A stretch of 64,000 nt of DNA from Enterococcus raffinosus (GCF_018917525.1 NZ_JAHLOS010000017.1:18490-82489), one strand, 5' to 3'. Counted from the first letter of the stretch, positions 28,035 to 37,395 are shown. Made by a program: numbers and translations. The notes: generated from the letters alone by a model not told the origin.

Positions 28035-29303
28035 ATGGATGGCTTAATGGATGTAGTACAGAGTATTTTAGGTGCGGGCCCGAGCGTCATGCTGCCGATC
28101 ATTATTTTCATTGTTGGAATTATTTTTAGAGTTCCAGTAAAAAAAGCAATTATTTCAGGAATAACTGTAGGGATCGGAATGATCGGGATCAACTTGGTGA
28201 TTACGGTATTAACTACAAACGTTGGTCCAGCAGCACAAGCGATGGTCGAACGGTTCGGGTTGAATTTGACGATCATTGATGCGGGCTGGCCAGCAGTCTC
28301 AGCCGGGACTTGGGCGCAACCAATCGCGGCTGTGATGATTCCAGTGATCTTGATCGTGAATTTAATTATGCTGGCATTAAATCGAACGAAAACACTGAAC
28401 ATTGACATCTGGAACTACTGGCATGTTAGTTCTGTGGCAGCAACTGGTTACATTGTAACAAAAAGTTTTTTCTTTGGCATCCTGTGCGGAATTTTATTTA
28501 CGATCATTATTCAAATTATCGCTGATAAGACTGCGCCGAAAGTTCAAGAATACTATGGTTTAGAGGGAATTAGTATCACAACGGGATCAGCGCAAGGCTA
28601 TGCGGTTTTGGCACTGCCGGTTGGCTGGTTAGTCGATAAGATTCCTGGTATCAATAAATTAGATGTTAAACCTGAAACGATCCAAAAACGTTTTGGTATT
28701 TTTGGCGAACCAATGATCATGGGGATCATCATCGGGATGTTCCTTGGTCTATTAGGAGGCTATGATTTCATCGGTATTCTGCAAATTGGAATGAACATGG
28801 GTGGTGTGATGTTCTTGATGCCGCGGATGGTAAAAATTCTGATGGAAGGGCTGATCCCGATTCAAGAGGGTGCGCAAAAATTACTGCAAAGCCGTTATGG
28901 CGACCGCGAAATTTATCTAGGAATGGACGCAGCGTTAGCGACAGGCTCACCGGCTGCTTTGTCTACCGGTCTTTTGATGGTACCTATCACCTTGTTCTTA
29001 GCGGTCATTTTACCAGGAAATCGTGTACTGCCGTTTGGTGACTTAGCGACAATCCCATTCTTCGCAGCCTTAGTAGTTCCTAGTCGTAAAGGGAACATTT
29101 TACACTCAGTGATTTCACTGACAGTTGTAATGGCGGCAGCGCTATTGATGGCAACGAACTTTGCGCCAGTCATTACCGAAATGGCGCAAGGAATCGTGAA
29201 ATTTCCTGAAGGTGCGGCAGAGATCACCAATCTGGATACCGGCGGAAACTTTTTAAAATGGATCTTCTTGAAACTCTCAGAATTAGTAGCAACAGTGATG
29301 TAG
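28035..29303 (+). CDS. PTS EIIC, galactitol type (first unit)
   Basis: Membrane permease that takes up and phosphorylates a polyol or sugar. The 422 residues carry about ten hydrophobic segments and the GatC-family segments FGEPMIMGIIIGMFLGLLGGYD and RYGDREIYLGMDAALATG. AGGAGG nine bases upstream supports the ATG at 28035. The substrate cannot be read from sequence. The neighbouring medium-chain dehydrogenase means that it is oxidised as a polyol phosphate. Confidence 0.88.
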   Translation: MDGLMDVVQSILGAGPSVMLPIIIFIVGIIFRVPVKKAIISGITVGIGMIGINLVITVLTTNVGPAAQAMVERFGLNLTIIDAGWPAVSAGTWAQPIAAVMIPVILIVNLIMLALNRTKTLNIDIWNYWHVSSVAATGYIVTKSFFFGILCGILFTIIIQIIADKTAPKVQEYYGLEGISITTGSAQGYAVLALPVGWLVDKIPGINKLDVKPETIQKRFGIFGEPMIMGIIIGMFLGLLGGYDFIGILQIGMNMGGVMFLMPRMVKILMEGLIPIQEGAQKLLQSRYGDREIYLGMDAALATGSPAALSTGLLMVPITLFLAVILPGNRVLPFGDLATIPFFAALVVPSRKGNILHSVISLTVVMAAALLMATNFAPVITEMAQGIVKFPEGAAEITNLDTGGNFLKWIFLKLSELVATVM

Positions 29304-29316
29304 GAGGCTTATATAA

Positions 29317-30375
29317 ATGAGTAAAACAATGAAGGGTGTTTCCAAACAAGCACCCGGTTATGACCAAATGGCATTTATCGATTTACCTGTACCAGAAGCA
29401 ACAGATGACAAGGTCTTGATTAAAGTGGCTTATACAGGTATTTGCGGATCAGACATCCATACGTTTAAAGGTGAATACAAAAATCCCACCACCCCCGTCG
29501 TCCTAGGGCATGAATTTTCTGGGCAGGTGGTTGAAGTCGGAGCCAATGTAACAAAAGTCAAAGTGGGCGATCGGGTAACCAGTGAGACGACCTTTTATGT
29601 CTGCGGCGAATGCGATTATTGTAAGGAAAAGCAGTATAATTTGTGTCCCCATCGAAAAGGAATCGGCACGCAGCAAAATGGTTCCATGGCGAACTATGTA
29701 TTGGCACGAGAAGAAAGTATTCATTTGTTGCCGGATCATTTAAGCTACGAAGGTGCAGCGATGAGCGAACCATTAGCGTGCTGTGTACACGCGATGTATC
29801 AAAAGAGTCACTTGGAATTAAAAGATACGATCATTATCATGGGCCCTGGACCAATCGGACTGTATCTCTTGCAGATTGCCAAGGAAATCGGAGCCTTCGT
29901 CATTATGACGGGGATCACAAAAGATGCTCATCGTTTAGCACTAGCAAAGAAACTTGGTGCAGATGTTATCGTTGATACGATGAAGGAAGATCTAGCGAAA
30001 GTCGTCAATGAGATCACGGATGGCTATGGCGTGGATAAGGTGTATGATGCCTCAGGAGCAGTTCCCGCTGTTAATGCCAGTCTGCCATTGATCCGCAAAC
30101 AAGGACAATTTGTCCAAGTCGGCTTGTTCGCCAATAAAATGGTGGGTTTAGACACAGAATCAATCATCCAACGCGAGATCGAATACATCGGCAGCCGCTC
30201 ACAAAATCCATACGATTGGCCGATTGCGATCCATTTATTAGCGAAAGGTGCAATCAATATCGACGAGATGATCACAAAAAAATACCCGTTGACAGAATGG
30301 CGCGAAGCCTTCGATAAGGTGATGGAAGGTAATGAGATCAAGGTGATGATCGAGTCGAATCCAGGCGAATTTTAA
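29317..30375 (+). CDS. Zinc-dependent medium-chain polyol-phosphate dehydrogenase (first unit)
   Basis: Probably oxidises the polyol phosphate made by the PTS to a ketose phosphate with NAD. Catalytic zinc ligands are Cys43 (GICGSD), His65-Glu66 (LGHEF) and Glu151 (SEPLACC). The structural zinc lobe is complete, with Cys96, Cys99, Cys102 and Cys110 in CGECDYCKEKQYNLC. The Rossmann motif is GPGPIGLYLLQ. The 352-residue length is normal. It follows EIIC by 13 bp and is the last gene of the unit. Galactitol-, sorbitol- and arabitol-phosphate dehydrogenases share this architecture. Confidence 0.88.
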   Translation: MSKTMKGVSKQAPGYDQMAFIDLPVPEATDDKVLIKVAYTGICGSDIHTFKGEYKNPTTPVVLGHEFSGQVVEVGANVTKVKVGDRVTSETTFYVCGECDYCKEKQYNLCPHRKGIGTQQNGSMANYVLAREESIHLLPDHLSYEGAAMSEPLACCVHAMYQKSHLELKDTIIIMGPGPIGLYLLQIAKEIGAFVIMTGITKDAHRLALAKKLGADVIVDTMKEDLAKVVNEITDGYGVDKVYDASGAVPAVNASLPLIRKQGQFVQVGLFANKMVGLDTESIIQREIEYIGSRSQNPYDWPIAIHLLAKGAINIDEMITKKYPLTEWREAFDKVMEGNEIKVMIESNPGEF

Positions 30376-30383
30376 TGGAATCA

Positions 30384-30418
30384 AAAAAGCTGTGCCAGAA
30401 TTATGGTACAGCTTTTTA
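30384..30418 (+). terminator. Terminator of the first PTS unit
   Basis: AAAAGCTGTGCC/GGTACAGCTTTT stem (12 bp, one G-U pair) with an 8-nt loop and five T. Confidence 0.88.
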
Positions 30419-30438
30419 TATGTAAAAGCGTTATTTTA

Positions 30439-30469
30439 TTGTCTGTTCGAAAAAGAAAACGTTTACTAT
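30439..30469 (+). promoter_or_regulatory. Promoter region with cre-like site before the second PRD regulator
   Basis: AGAAAACGTTTACT (30454-30467) matches 13 of 14 cre positions. It overlaps a possible promoter: TTGTCT at 30439-30444 and TTTACT at 30462-30467, spacing 17. A weaker cre-like sequence lies at about 30423. Confidence 0.55.
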
Positions 30470-30522
30470 CTCTCCTGTTCGAGCTAGACTAAAGGAAAAA
30501 AATACAAGCAGGAGGGAATCGA

Positions 30523-32616
30523 ATGGATCTAGATAATCGGAGTGTCCAGATTTTACAGGCGGTCGCATCAACTGTGAAGATTTCATCTAAAGAGATCATG
30601 GAAAAGTATGACTTAACCCGTAATCAACTGGATTATGCGATAAAGAAGATCAATGATTATTTGCAAGAGCACAACTATCGTAAAATCATTCGATCGCGTA
30701 ATGGTAGTTTTGTTGTGGATACAAAGGTGGTCGATGCTTTCTCCGGAATCATGAACAGTGAAAGCAAACTAAAGGCTGACGAAAACAGCTTCCTAGATGA
30801 GGATCATCGACTGTTAGTTATTTTATTATTGATCTTCTCGGCTGATTATCTTTCTCTCTATCATTTTTCGGAGAGCCTTGAAGTCAGTAAGAATACGATT
30901 GTGTCGGATATCAAGAAATTGAAGCAGCAGATACAAAAATATAAGCTGACGATCGATTACTCTAGAAAAAATGGGTATTATTTTCGCGGGGATGAGGAAG
31001 TGATTCGCGGGTTGATCTTAGTTGTGACAGATCAGGTCATGGATTCCATTTACAATCGACTTATTTTTGATAAATATTTGCTCATTCAATCAGCGGAGAT
31101 TGATGCCCAACGAGAAATGCTGCGGCTGGTTGAAGAGGAATTACATGTTCAGTATACGGATAATCGTATACAAACGGCACCATATTTTCTGGTTCTGCTG
31201 AATCGCAGGGTAAAAAATGAGCATACCATGGAGCAGCGTTTTGGATTACTGGCCAAGGAAATAATGGATACCAATGAGTATGCGGCAATCGTTAAAGTAC
31301 TTGCCGGACAGCGAATGCTGCCAAAATCCTATACAGAGCATCTCTATCTGTGTCTTTATATCCTTTCTTTAAAAATTACTGATTTGAGCAATACTTTTTC
31401 TCTGAACAAAGAGGCGCTGCGAAAGCATATTGAAACCTTTATTACCGTACTAGAAAAAAATACGATCATTCAGCTGAATGATAAAGCACAATTAATCGAA
31501 AATCTGGTACTCCATTTAACCCCAGCTTATTATCGTATTCGTTATGGACTAACCTCGGATTATACACTTACTGATATTGTCAAAAATCAATTAGACCCGC
31601 TATTTTTTATCGTGAAATCCTCGATCGCCCCGCTAGAAGATTTCTTTGAAGAGCGACTTCCGAATGACGAGATCTATTTGATCACGATGTTTATCGGCGC
31701 CTATATGCAAAAAGAAAAGCCGATCAATCTGGACAATACGATCGTGAAAGCCGCGGTGGTCTGTCCGAATGGAATCATTAGTTCAAAGCTGCTGGAAAAT
31801 ACGTTGGATAACTGGTTTCCGATGATTCATTTTGTCAATTCCTTTTCTATCCGTGAATTTTATGAAAAGGAAGCGGTGCTGGATGTTCAATTGATTTTTT
31901 CAACGAATCCATTGACGACCAACCTGCCTGTGATCGTTGTCGGAAATGATCTGTCCACCATGAATAAAACGTTGATTGTTAATGAAGTGATCCAGCTGAT
32001 TTACAAAATCGATAGCTATAAGCTGCAGCCGGATAATATTTTATCGATCATCAAAAAGCATCTCCCAATGAATGCGGAAACGGAAAACAAGATTAGAAAA
32101 GAATTGACGATCTCTTATAATTCGATTTTTCAAATTCAGGATCAGGAGATTTTGACTAACGAAACGAAATTGAATCTGATCGATGTGATCACAGAGGAGA
32201 GTATCCTGATTTTGGAAGAGGAGTTGGAGTGGCTTGATATTTTAAGAAGGTCGACCCAGAACCTGATTGATCGTGAGATTGTGGAGCCGAGCTATTTAAC
32301 GCATTTGGAACAGCAATTTCCAGAAGTCACTCCTAGTATTCTGTTAGGCAATCAAATCGTTATTCCTCATACCGTACCAGAAAACGGAACACGCAGCTTA
32401 GGAATGTGCTTTGCAAAGGTTAAACAAGGATTTACCAGTAATGATCAAACGTATCGTTATGTCGTAGTCATCTCAGCCGTCGATAAAAAATTGCACATCC
32501 AACCTATGATGCAGCTGCTGAAAATTGCCAGTGATCAAAAAGCCATCGCCCGACTAGATCAGGCAGAGGATAAAGCAGCGATTTTATCCATCATCAGTGA
32601 TTTCAAAAAAATATGA
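30523..32616 (+). CDS. PRD-domain transcriptional regulator with EIIB/EIIA-like domains (second)
   Basis: Paralogue of the product at 25005 with the same layout over 697 residues. It has an N-terminal helix-turn-helix (SSKEIMEKYDLTRNQLDYAIKK) and a second helix-turn-helix near residue 115 (HFSESLEVSKNTIVSDIKKL). Two PRDs are followed by an EIIB-like domain with VVCPNGIISSKLLENTL. The C-terminal EIIA-like domain has GNQIVIPHTVPENG with the phospho-His. CAGGAGGG precedes the ATG. It has its own terminator and a cre-like site, and probably activates the second PTS unit that starts 364 bp downstream. Confidence 0.88.
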   Translation: MDLDNRSVQILQAVASTVKISSKEIMEKYDLTRNQLDYAIKKINDYLQEHNYRKIIRSRNGSFVVDTKVVDAFSGIMNSESKLKADENSFLDEDHRLLVILLLIFSADYLSLYHFSESLEVSKNTIVSDIKKLKQQIQKYKLTIDYSRKNGYYFRGDEEVIRGLILVVTDQVMDSIYNRLIFDKYLLIQSAEIDAQREMLRLVEEELHVQYTDNRIQTAPYFLVLLNRRVKNEHTMEQRFGLLAKEIMDTNEYAAIVKVLAGQRMLPKSYTEHLYLCLYILSLKITDLSNTFSLNKEALRKHIETFITVLEKNTIIQLNDKAQLIENLVLHLTPAYYRIRYGLTSDYTLTDIVKNQLDPLFFIVKSSIAPLEDFFEERLPNDEIYLITMFIGAYMQKEKPINLDNTIVKAAVVCPNGIISSKLLENTLDNWFPMIHFVNSFSIREFYEKEAVLDVQLIFSTNPLTTNLPVIVVGNDLSTMNKTLIVNEVIQLIYKIDSYKLQPDNILSIIKKHLPMNAETENKIRKELTISYNSIFQIQDQEILTNETKLNLIDVITEESILILEEELEWLDILRRSTQNLIDREIVEPSYLTHLEQQFPEVTPSILLGNQIVIPHTVPENGTRSLGMCFAKVKQGFTSNDQTYRYVVVISAVDKKLHIQPMMQLLKIASDQKAIARLDQAEDKAAILSIISDFKKI

Positions 32617-32621
32617 TGTCC

Positions 32622-32650
32622 GCCCACTCGCAGGTTGAGTGGGCCTTTTT
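32622..32650 (+). terminator. Terminator after the second PRD regulator
   Basis: Perfect 8-bp stem GCCCACTC/GAGTGGGC with a 7-nt loop and six T. Confidence 0.92.
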
Positions 32651-32726
32651 TGTCAGTCACGCTTTTCGCAGTTTGTAAAAGCAGGAGACGTAATAATAAA
32701 TATTTAACAGGTATATTGGTCAAGCT

Positions 32727-32808
32727 GTTTAGCGTGATGATATGCGTACGAAGATAAAATTATTTTTCCAATTTTTGGAAAAATGAGTACCTAAAAATTG
32801 AGCTAGCT
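32727..32808. repeat. Dispersed hairpin repeat, copy B
   Basis: GTTTAGC, then GATATGCGTACGAA (32739-32752), an 8-bp hairpin TTTTTCCA/TGGAAAAA (32763-32783) and GAGCTAGCT (32800-32808). Same order and spacing as copies A and C with different hairpin arms. It occupies part of the 364-bp gap before the second EIIA gene. Confidence 0.65.
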
Positions 32809-32980
32809 TGTGAAGATAAGGAAGATTAAACGCTTGTGAAATCAATGTTTTCAGCAAGTCATACAAATATTCCGGAATAGGTTCAGTAAAAAATGATTTC
32901 AAAACAAATATAAAAGAAAGCGGTTCCGTGCTATCTTTTGAGTAAGCAAGAAGCAAAAAAGAATGAATAGGAGGGATCGA

Positions 32981-33439
32981 GTGATCAAACGAGAGTTGCT
33001 TTTTAGCAAAATGAAGCCGCAGGATTATGAAGAGATGATTACATTCTTGGGGAAAAGAATGGAGGAGCTGGGATATGTCAAACCAACCTATGTTCCCGCA
33101 GTATTGGAAAGAGAGAAGGGGTTCCCAACAGGATTGCAGATGGGAGACTACGGGATTGCTATTCCCCATACGGATCGTGAGCATGTGTACCAGTCAGCTT
33201 TAGCCATCGCAACCTTGGCGGAACCTATCGAGGTTTGTTCGATGATCAATCCGGAAGAAAAAGTCTGTGTATCATTGGTCATCTTAATGGCGGTAGAGGA
33301 CCCGGATGGACAGGTGAAGATGCTCAGCAAATTGATGGGGCTTTTCCAAGATGTCCAAACGTTAAAGCGTTTAGAGCGAGCATCGTCTGTAGAAGAAATG
33401 TATAACATTGTGGCAAAAATGGAGTTAGAAATCGCATAA
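32981..33439 (+). CDS. PTS EIIA, galactitol/fructose type (second unit)
   Basis: Phosphocarrier with GIAIPHTDREHV, where the His is phosphorylated, preceded by FPTGLQMG as in its paralogue at 27080. The start is taken as GTG at 32981: AGGAGGG lies five bases upstream, while an ATG at 32963 would place that site inside the coding region. The product is 152 residues. First gene of an A-B-C-dehydrogenase-epimerase series. Confidence 0.86.
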   Translation: MIKRELLFSKMKPQDYEEMITFLGKRMEELGYVKPTYVPAVLEREKGFPTGLQMGDYGIAIPHTDREHVYQSALAIATLAEPIEVCSMINPEEKVCVSLVILMAVEDPDGQVKMLSKLMGLFQDVQTLKRLERASSVEEMYNIVAKMELEIA

Positions 33440-33460
33440 GGCGAAAAGGAGGAAGCAGTA

Positions 33461-33763
33461 ATGAAAAGATACAATGTATTATCAGTTTGTGGATCAGGAA
33501 CAGTGACATCATCAATGGTGGCGGAAAAATTAAGAGAAACATTAGAGGAAAAGGGCTATATCGTTGATACGACAGAGGCGAATCCCAACGAGGCATTGTC
33601 GTTAGCGAAAACAGGCAAGTTTGACTTTATTACCTATACGAGTCCGCTACCTGATGGGGATTATGGGATTCCAGTGGTGAATGCGATTGGCTTTTTAACC
33701 GGTTTTGGCGAAGATGAATTTTTGGAAGAAGTAGATGGTGTCTTGCTGGCATTAGAAAAGTAA
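33461..33763 (+). CDS. PTS EIIB, galactitol type (second unit)
   Basis: 100-residue GatB-like protein with the phospho-acceptor cysteine in LSVCGSGTVTSSMVAEKL. It follows EIIA by 21 bp, with GGAGG before the ATG. Intact and of normal length. Confidence 0.9.
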   Translation: MKRYNVLSVCGSGTVTSSMVAEKLRETLEEKGYIVDTTEANPNEALSLAKTGKFDFITYTSPLPDGDYGIPVVNAIGFLTGFGEDEFLEEVDGVLLALEK

Positions 33764-33856
33764 GCTTTTAAGAAAAGGTTGTATTTGGTTTCTTGCGAAA
33801 GAATAGGAATAACAAAGCTTTACTGAAATTATTGGTAAAGCTGGAAAACAATATAA

Positions 33857-33966
33857 AGGATGCTAGTTCCCTTTGCGCTTCAGCGCATTAGAGGAATAGT
33901 ATACGGCTTGAGAATCAGACTTATTTTTCAGAAAGAAAAATAAATACATTAAAACGAAAAAGGAGT
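33857..33966. repeat. Dispersed hairpin repeat, copy F
   Basis: Begins AGGATGCTAGTTCC and contains AGTATACGGC and an 8-bp hairpin TTATTTTT/AAAAATAA (33921-33943). It ends CGAAAAAGGA next to the EIIC ribosome binding site. It is the single-copy relative of the tandem units at 56365-56670. Confidence 0.6.
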
Positions 33967-33972
33967 AGTGAG

Positions 33973-35394
33973 ATGTTAGATACTTTAAAGAGTGTTTTTG
34001 ATACGTTTGGGTCGGCGGTTTTTGTTCCGGTAATGATTTTTGTGGTTGCCAAAGTATTAAAAGTGAAGACTCAAAAGGCATTTTTATCTGGATTATATGC
34101 CGGTGTAGGATTAATGGGTTTTACCTTGATTTTGAATTCCTACACTCCGATTATTTCTAAGGTTGTGCAACAGATGGTCGATCAAACAGGGATCAATCTG
34201 CCGGCATTCGATGTGGGTTGGCAGGCGACGGCGTTAGTTGCCTATTCGACAGAAGCGGGCATGATTTATTTAGTGATTGCCTTAGTTTTACAAACGGTCC
34301 TTTTCTTAGTCAAATGGACGAATGTGTTCCAGCCTTCTGATTTGTGGAATAACTATTCCTACATGGTTTGGGGCTCGATGGTGTATTTGGCTACGAAAAA
34401 TATGATTTTAGCCGTTGTCTTAATGTGCTTGTTGAACATGTACAGTCTATTGTTGTCAGAAATGTTAGCCAGAAGATGGTCCAGCTATTATCATTATCCA
34501 AATTGTACGATCATCGCGATGCACAATATCGAGCCAGGAATCTTTGCACTACTGATGGACCCGATTTGGAATATGCTTGGTCTGCATAAGGTTCGATTGA
34601 ATCCTCAAGGGCTGCAGAAAAAATTAGGCTTCTTGGGCGAACCAATCTCATTGGGCTTATTCTTAGGTCTGTTTTTAGGGATTTTGGGAAATATCAGTAA
34701 TTTAGCGGAATTATCTGCATGGGGACAAATCACCGAAGTAGCGATCGCAACCAGTGCGGTCATGGCGATCTTCCCGAAAGTAGCGGGAATCTTCTCACAA
34801 GCCTTCAATCCGATCTCACAGGCAGCTAGTAAAAATGTTCGCGGCAACAACGAAGGTCGTGAATGGTACTTGGGTGTAAATGACGCGACTGGTTATGGTG
34901 AACCAGCAACATTGATCTCAGGGATTTTGTTGATCCCGATCATGGTCTTTATCGCAATGATCTTACCGGGTAACCAAACATTGCCGGTCGTTGACTTGTT
35001 AGCGATTCCATACATGGTTCAAGCGCTGGTCTGCTTATCGAATGGAAATATTGCGAAGACATTGTTAAATGGTGTGATCTGGTTCAGCTTAGGGCTATAT
35101 ATGTGTTCTTATACTGCACCAATGTTTACCGAGATTGCCCAAACAGTCGGCGTTACTTTACCAGCCGGTGCGTTGATGGTAACCAGCTTCAATATTTTAG
35201 GGAAACCGATTTTTGGGTTGATCTTCTTAGCATTTTTAAGCCAGAATCCATTGTTGATCGGCTTAACGATCGTCGCGTACTTTGTTGTCTACTTCTTATT
35301 CCGTAAAAATAAAGAAGCTTTTTATGGCTATGTTGAACGCGCTGCGGCGAAAAATAGCGGTGAAATCCCTGAAGGCAAAACAAAGGTAGCTTAA
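33973..35394 (+). CDS. PTS EIIC, galactitol type (second unit)
   Basis: Permease of 473 residues, longer than its paralogue (422) because of an extra C-terminal membrane segment and a charged tail. Conserved GatC-family parts include FDVGWQATALVAYSTEAGM, FLGEPISLGLFLGLFLGI and YLGVNDATGYGEPA. About eleven hydrophobic segments are visible. The ribosome binding site GGAG is contributed by the end of repeat copy F. The substrate is probably a polyol, to judge from the dehydrogenase next to it. Confidence 0.87.
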   Translation: MLDTLKSVFDTFGSAVFVPVMIFVVAKVLKVKTQKAFLSGLYAGVGLMGFTLILNSYTPIISKVVQQMVDQTGINLPAFDVGWQATALVAYSTEAGMIYLVIALVLQTVLFLVKWTNVFQPSDLWNNYSYMVWGSMVYLATKNMILAVVLMCLLNMYSLLLSEMLARRWSSYYHYPNCTIIAMHNIEPGIFALLMDPIWNMLGLHKVRLNPQGLQKKLGFLGEPISLGLFLGLFLGILGNISNLAELSAWGQITEVAIATSAVMAIFPKVAGIFSQAFNPISQAASKNVRGNNEGREWYLGVNDATGYGEPATLISGILLIPIMVFIAMILPGNQTLPVVDLLAIPYMVQALVCLSNGNIAKTLLNGVIWFSLGLYMCSYTAPMFTEIAQTVGVTLPAGALMVTSFNILGKPIFGLIFLAFLSQNPLLIGLTIVAYFVVYFLFRKNKEAFYGYVERAAAKNSGEIPEGKTKVA

Positions 35395-35414
35395 TAGAGA
35401 AGGATGAAAAGATC

Positions 35415-36476
35415 ATGACAAAAAAGATGAAAGCAAGTGTGCTGATAAAACCTGGTGTGTTGGAAGTTCAAGAGGTGGATGTTCCCGATATTGGTGAAGA
35501 TGAAGTATTAGTTAAAGTCGCTTACGCGGGGATCTGTGGCTCAGATGTGCCCCGCGCAAACTTAGAAGATGGTGCAAGAATGTATCCGCTCATTTTAGGA
35601 CATGAATTTAGTGGAACTGTAGATCGGGTAGGATCACAGGTCACTAAAGTTCAAGTCGGAGACAAGATCGCTGTTGCACCGCTGATTCCAGATCCTAATT
35701 CCGAATACACGAAAGAAGGATCTTATGGACTCAGTGATAATTATAACATAATCGGTACCGGCAGTAATGGCGCCTTTGCAGAATACGTGAAAGTTCCAGA
35801 AGAGCATTGTGTCGTGATGCCGGAGGATTTGGATTTATTGTCAGCGGCTGGGGTAGAGCCGGCGACGATCAGCTGGCATGCGATGCAGCGTTCGAATATG
35901 AAGGTTGGCGACACTGTAGCGGTGCTTGGCTGCGGACCAATTGGTCAATTTGCCATCCAAATCGCAAAAATATTTGGTGCGAAAAAAGTGATCGCTGTCG
36001 ATATTTTTGACGAAAAGCTAGCCTTGGCAAAAGAACTTGGAGCGGATGTGACCATTAACAGCAAAGAGCAGGATTTAGAAGCAGCGATCAAGGCAGAAAC
36101 AGGTTTAGGCGTCCATGTCGTAATTGAAACAGCTGGAAGTAAATTTACGCAAAAGCAGGCGTTACTGATCACTCGAAAACATGGAACAGTCGTACTTGTC
36201 GGAATCTCACATCAAGATTTGCCATTGTCTGAACAAGAAGCGGAACGCATCATGCGGGCAGAGCTGACGATCACGGGTTCATGGAATTCCTATACAGCTC
36301 CTTATCCCGGTCGGGCGTGGGAGGCGACGTTAGAAGAAATGTCTAAACGCCGAATCAAGTTCAAGGAAATGGTGAGTAATGAAATCACCTTAACCGATCT
36401 GCCAGAAGTGCTGCCAAAGATGTTTAAGCGCGAGCTTGCCTATAACAAAATCGTTGTTGCTGTCAATCCAGAGTAA
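35415..36476 (+). CDS. Medium-chain polyol-phosphate dehydrogenase lacking the structural-zinc cysteines
   Basis: GatD-like dehydrogenase of 353 residues that should oxidise the polyol phosphate from the adjacent PTS. Catalytic zinc ligands remain: Cys41 (GICGSD), His63-Glu64 (LGHEF) and Glu148 (VEPATISWH). The Rossmann motif is GCGPIGQFAIQ. The lobe that normally holds four structural-zinc cysteines reads APLIPDPNSEYTKEGSYGLS and contains none, unlike the paralogue at 29317. It lies 20 bp after EIIC and 15 bp before the AraD-like gene. Confidence 0.86.
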   Translation: MTKKMKASVLIKPGVLEVQEVDVPDIGEDEVLVKVAYAGICGSDVPRANLEDGARMYPLILGHEFSGTVDRVGSQVTKVQVGDKIAVAPLIPDPNSEYTKEGSYGLSDNYNIIGTGSNGAFAEYVKVPEEHCVVMPEDLDLLSAAGVEPATISWHAMQRSNMKVGDTVAVLGCGPIGQFAIQIAKIFGAKKVIAVDIFDEKLALAKELGADVTINSKEQDLEAAIKAETGLGVHVVIETAGSKFTQKQALLITRKHGTVVLVGISHQDLPLSEQEAERIMRAELTITGSWNSYTAPYPGRAWEATLEEMSKRRIKFKEMVSNEITLTDLPEVLPKMFKRELAYNKIVVAVNPE

Positions 36477-36491
36477 GAGAGGGCCGAATGA

Positions 36492-37187
36492 ATGTTAGAA
36501 CAATTAAAAGAAGAAGTATTTCAAGCGAATTTAGACTTACCTAAACAGGGATTAATTAAATACACATGGGGCAATGTCAGCGCCTATGATTCTGAAACAA
36601 AGTATTTTGTGATCAAGCCTAGTGGTGTCAGCTATGAAGAGATGACGGCGGAGGATATGGTCGTTGTCGATTTAGAAAATAATGTGATCGAAGGGCGCTT
36701 GAATCCATCCTCCGACACACCGACTCACGCAGTCTTGTATAAGGAATTTCCGGAAATCGGCGGGATCGTTCACACTCATTCAACGTGGGCAGCTGCTTGG
36801 GCGCAGTCGGGATTGGATGTTCCGGCAATGGGGACGACCCATGCGGATACCTTTTATGGCTCGGTTCCCTGTGCACGATTTTTGAGTCAATATGAAATCG
36901 ATGAAGGCTATGAACACGAAACGGGCTGTGTCATTGTGGAGACCTTCAAACAGCGTGAACTCAAACCCTTAGAGGTACCAGGGGTACTGCTTCATGGTCA
37001 CGGGCCGTTTACATGGGGCAAGGATGCGCATAGTGCCGTGATGAATGCGGTAGTCTTGGAAGAGGTTTGTAAAATGAACCTGCTGACGCGGCAATTAAAT
37101 TCTTTTGCGGAAGAGCTGCCGCAAAGGGTGTTGGACAAGCATTATTTACGTAAGCATGGAGCAAATGCTTATTATGGGCAAAAGTAG
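36492..37187 (+). CDS. araD: L-ribulose-5-phosphate 4-epimerase, AraD/UlaF family
   Basis: Class II aldolase-fold epimerase that interconverts L-ribulose 5-phosphate and D-xylulose 5-phosphate by retro-aldol chemistry. Zinc ligands are His94 and His96 (VHTHSTWA) and His169 (LLHGHGPF). Asp118 (THADTF) and the C-terminal Tyr pair near 227 match the catalytic residues. The 231-residue length is exact for the family. In this operon it would link an L-pentulose phosphate made by the dehydrogenase to the pentose-phosphate or phosphoketolase route, which points to a pentitol substrate. No araA or araB is visible. Confidence 0.9.
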   Translation: MLEQLKEEVFQANLDLPKQGLIKYTWGNVSAYDSETKYFVIKPSGVSYEEMTAEDMVVVDLENNVIEGRLNPSSDTPTHAVLYKEFPEIGGIVHTHSTWAAAWAQSGLDVPAMGTTHADTFYGSVPCARFLSQYEIDEGYEHETGCVIVETFKQRELKPLEVPGVLLHGHGPFTWGKDAHSAVMNAVVLEEVCKMNLLTRQLNSFAEELPQRVLDKHYLRKHGANAYYGQK

Positions 37188-37212
37188 TTATTAATTAGGG
37201 AGGAGGATTACG

Positions 37213-37395
37213 ATGATTAGCGATTTGTTTGTTTTGATTGGATTGGCCTTTTTTATCAAAATCTTTTTTGATGGCGCCAAAAAACTCGTGATTGGAGCGA
37301 ATGGCGATGTTGTTAAGAGCAAAACGTATCTGATTCATGGGGCGTTAGGTGTGGCCTTTATGATCGTGGCACGACTAATTACGATCCTCCTCTAA
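37213..37395 (+). CDS. Small membrane protein (60 aa) in the aldolase operon
   Basis: No family recognised. Two hydrophobic segments (about residues 3-20 and 38-58) flank a basic loop with GAKKLVIGANGDVVKSK. GGGAGGAGG precedes the ATG, one of the best ribosome binding sites in the operon. It lies between the epimerase and the RhaD-type aldolase with 25-bp gaps on both sides, so it is co-transcribed. It might be an accessory of the EIIC permease, but nothing in the sequence proves this. Confidence 0.65.
   Translation: MISDLFVLIGLAFFIKIFFDGAKKLVIGANGDVVKSKTYLIHGALGVAFMIVARLITILL

Noticed and set aside
28768..30341. Long antisense frames within the PTS and dehydrogenase genes
   Set aside because: They lack ribosome binding sites and family motifs and are by-products of codon use on the coding strand.
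32729..33184. Minus-strand 151-residue frame before the second EIIA gene
   Set aside because: It runs antisense through repeat copy B and the EIIA gene and has no recognisable domain.
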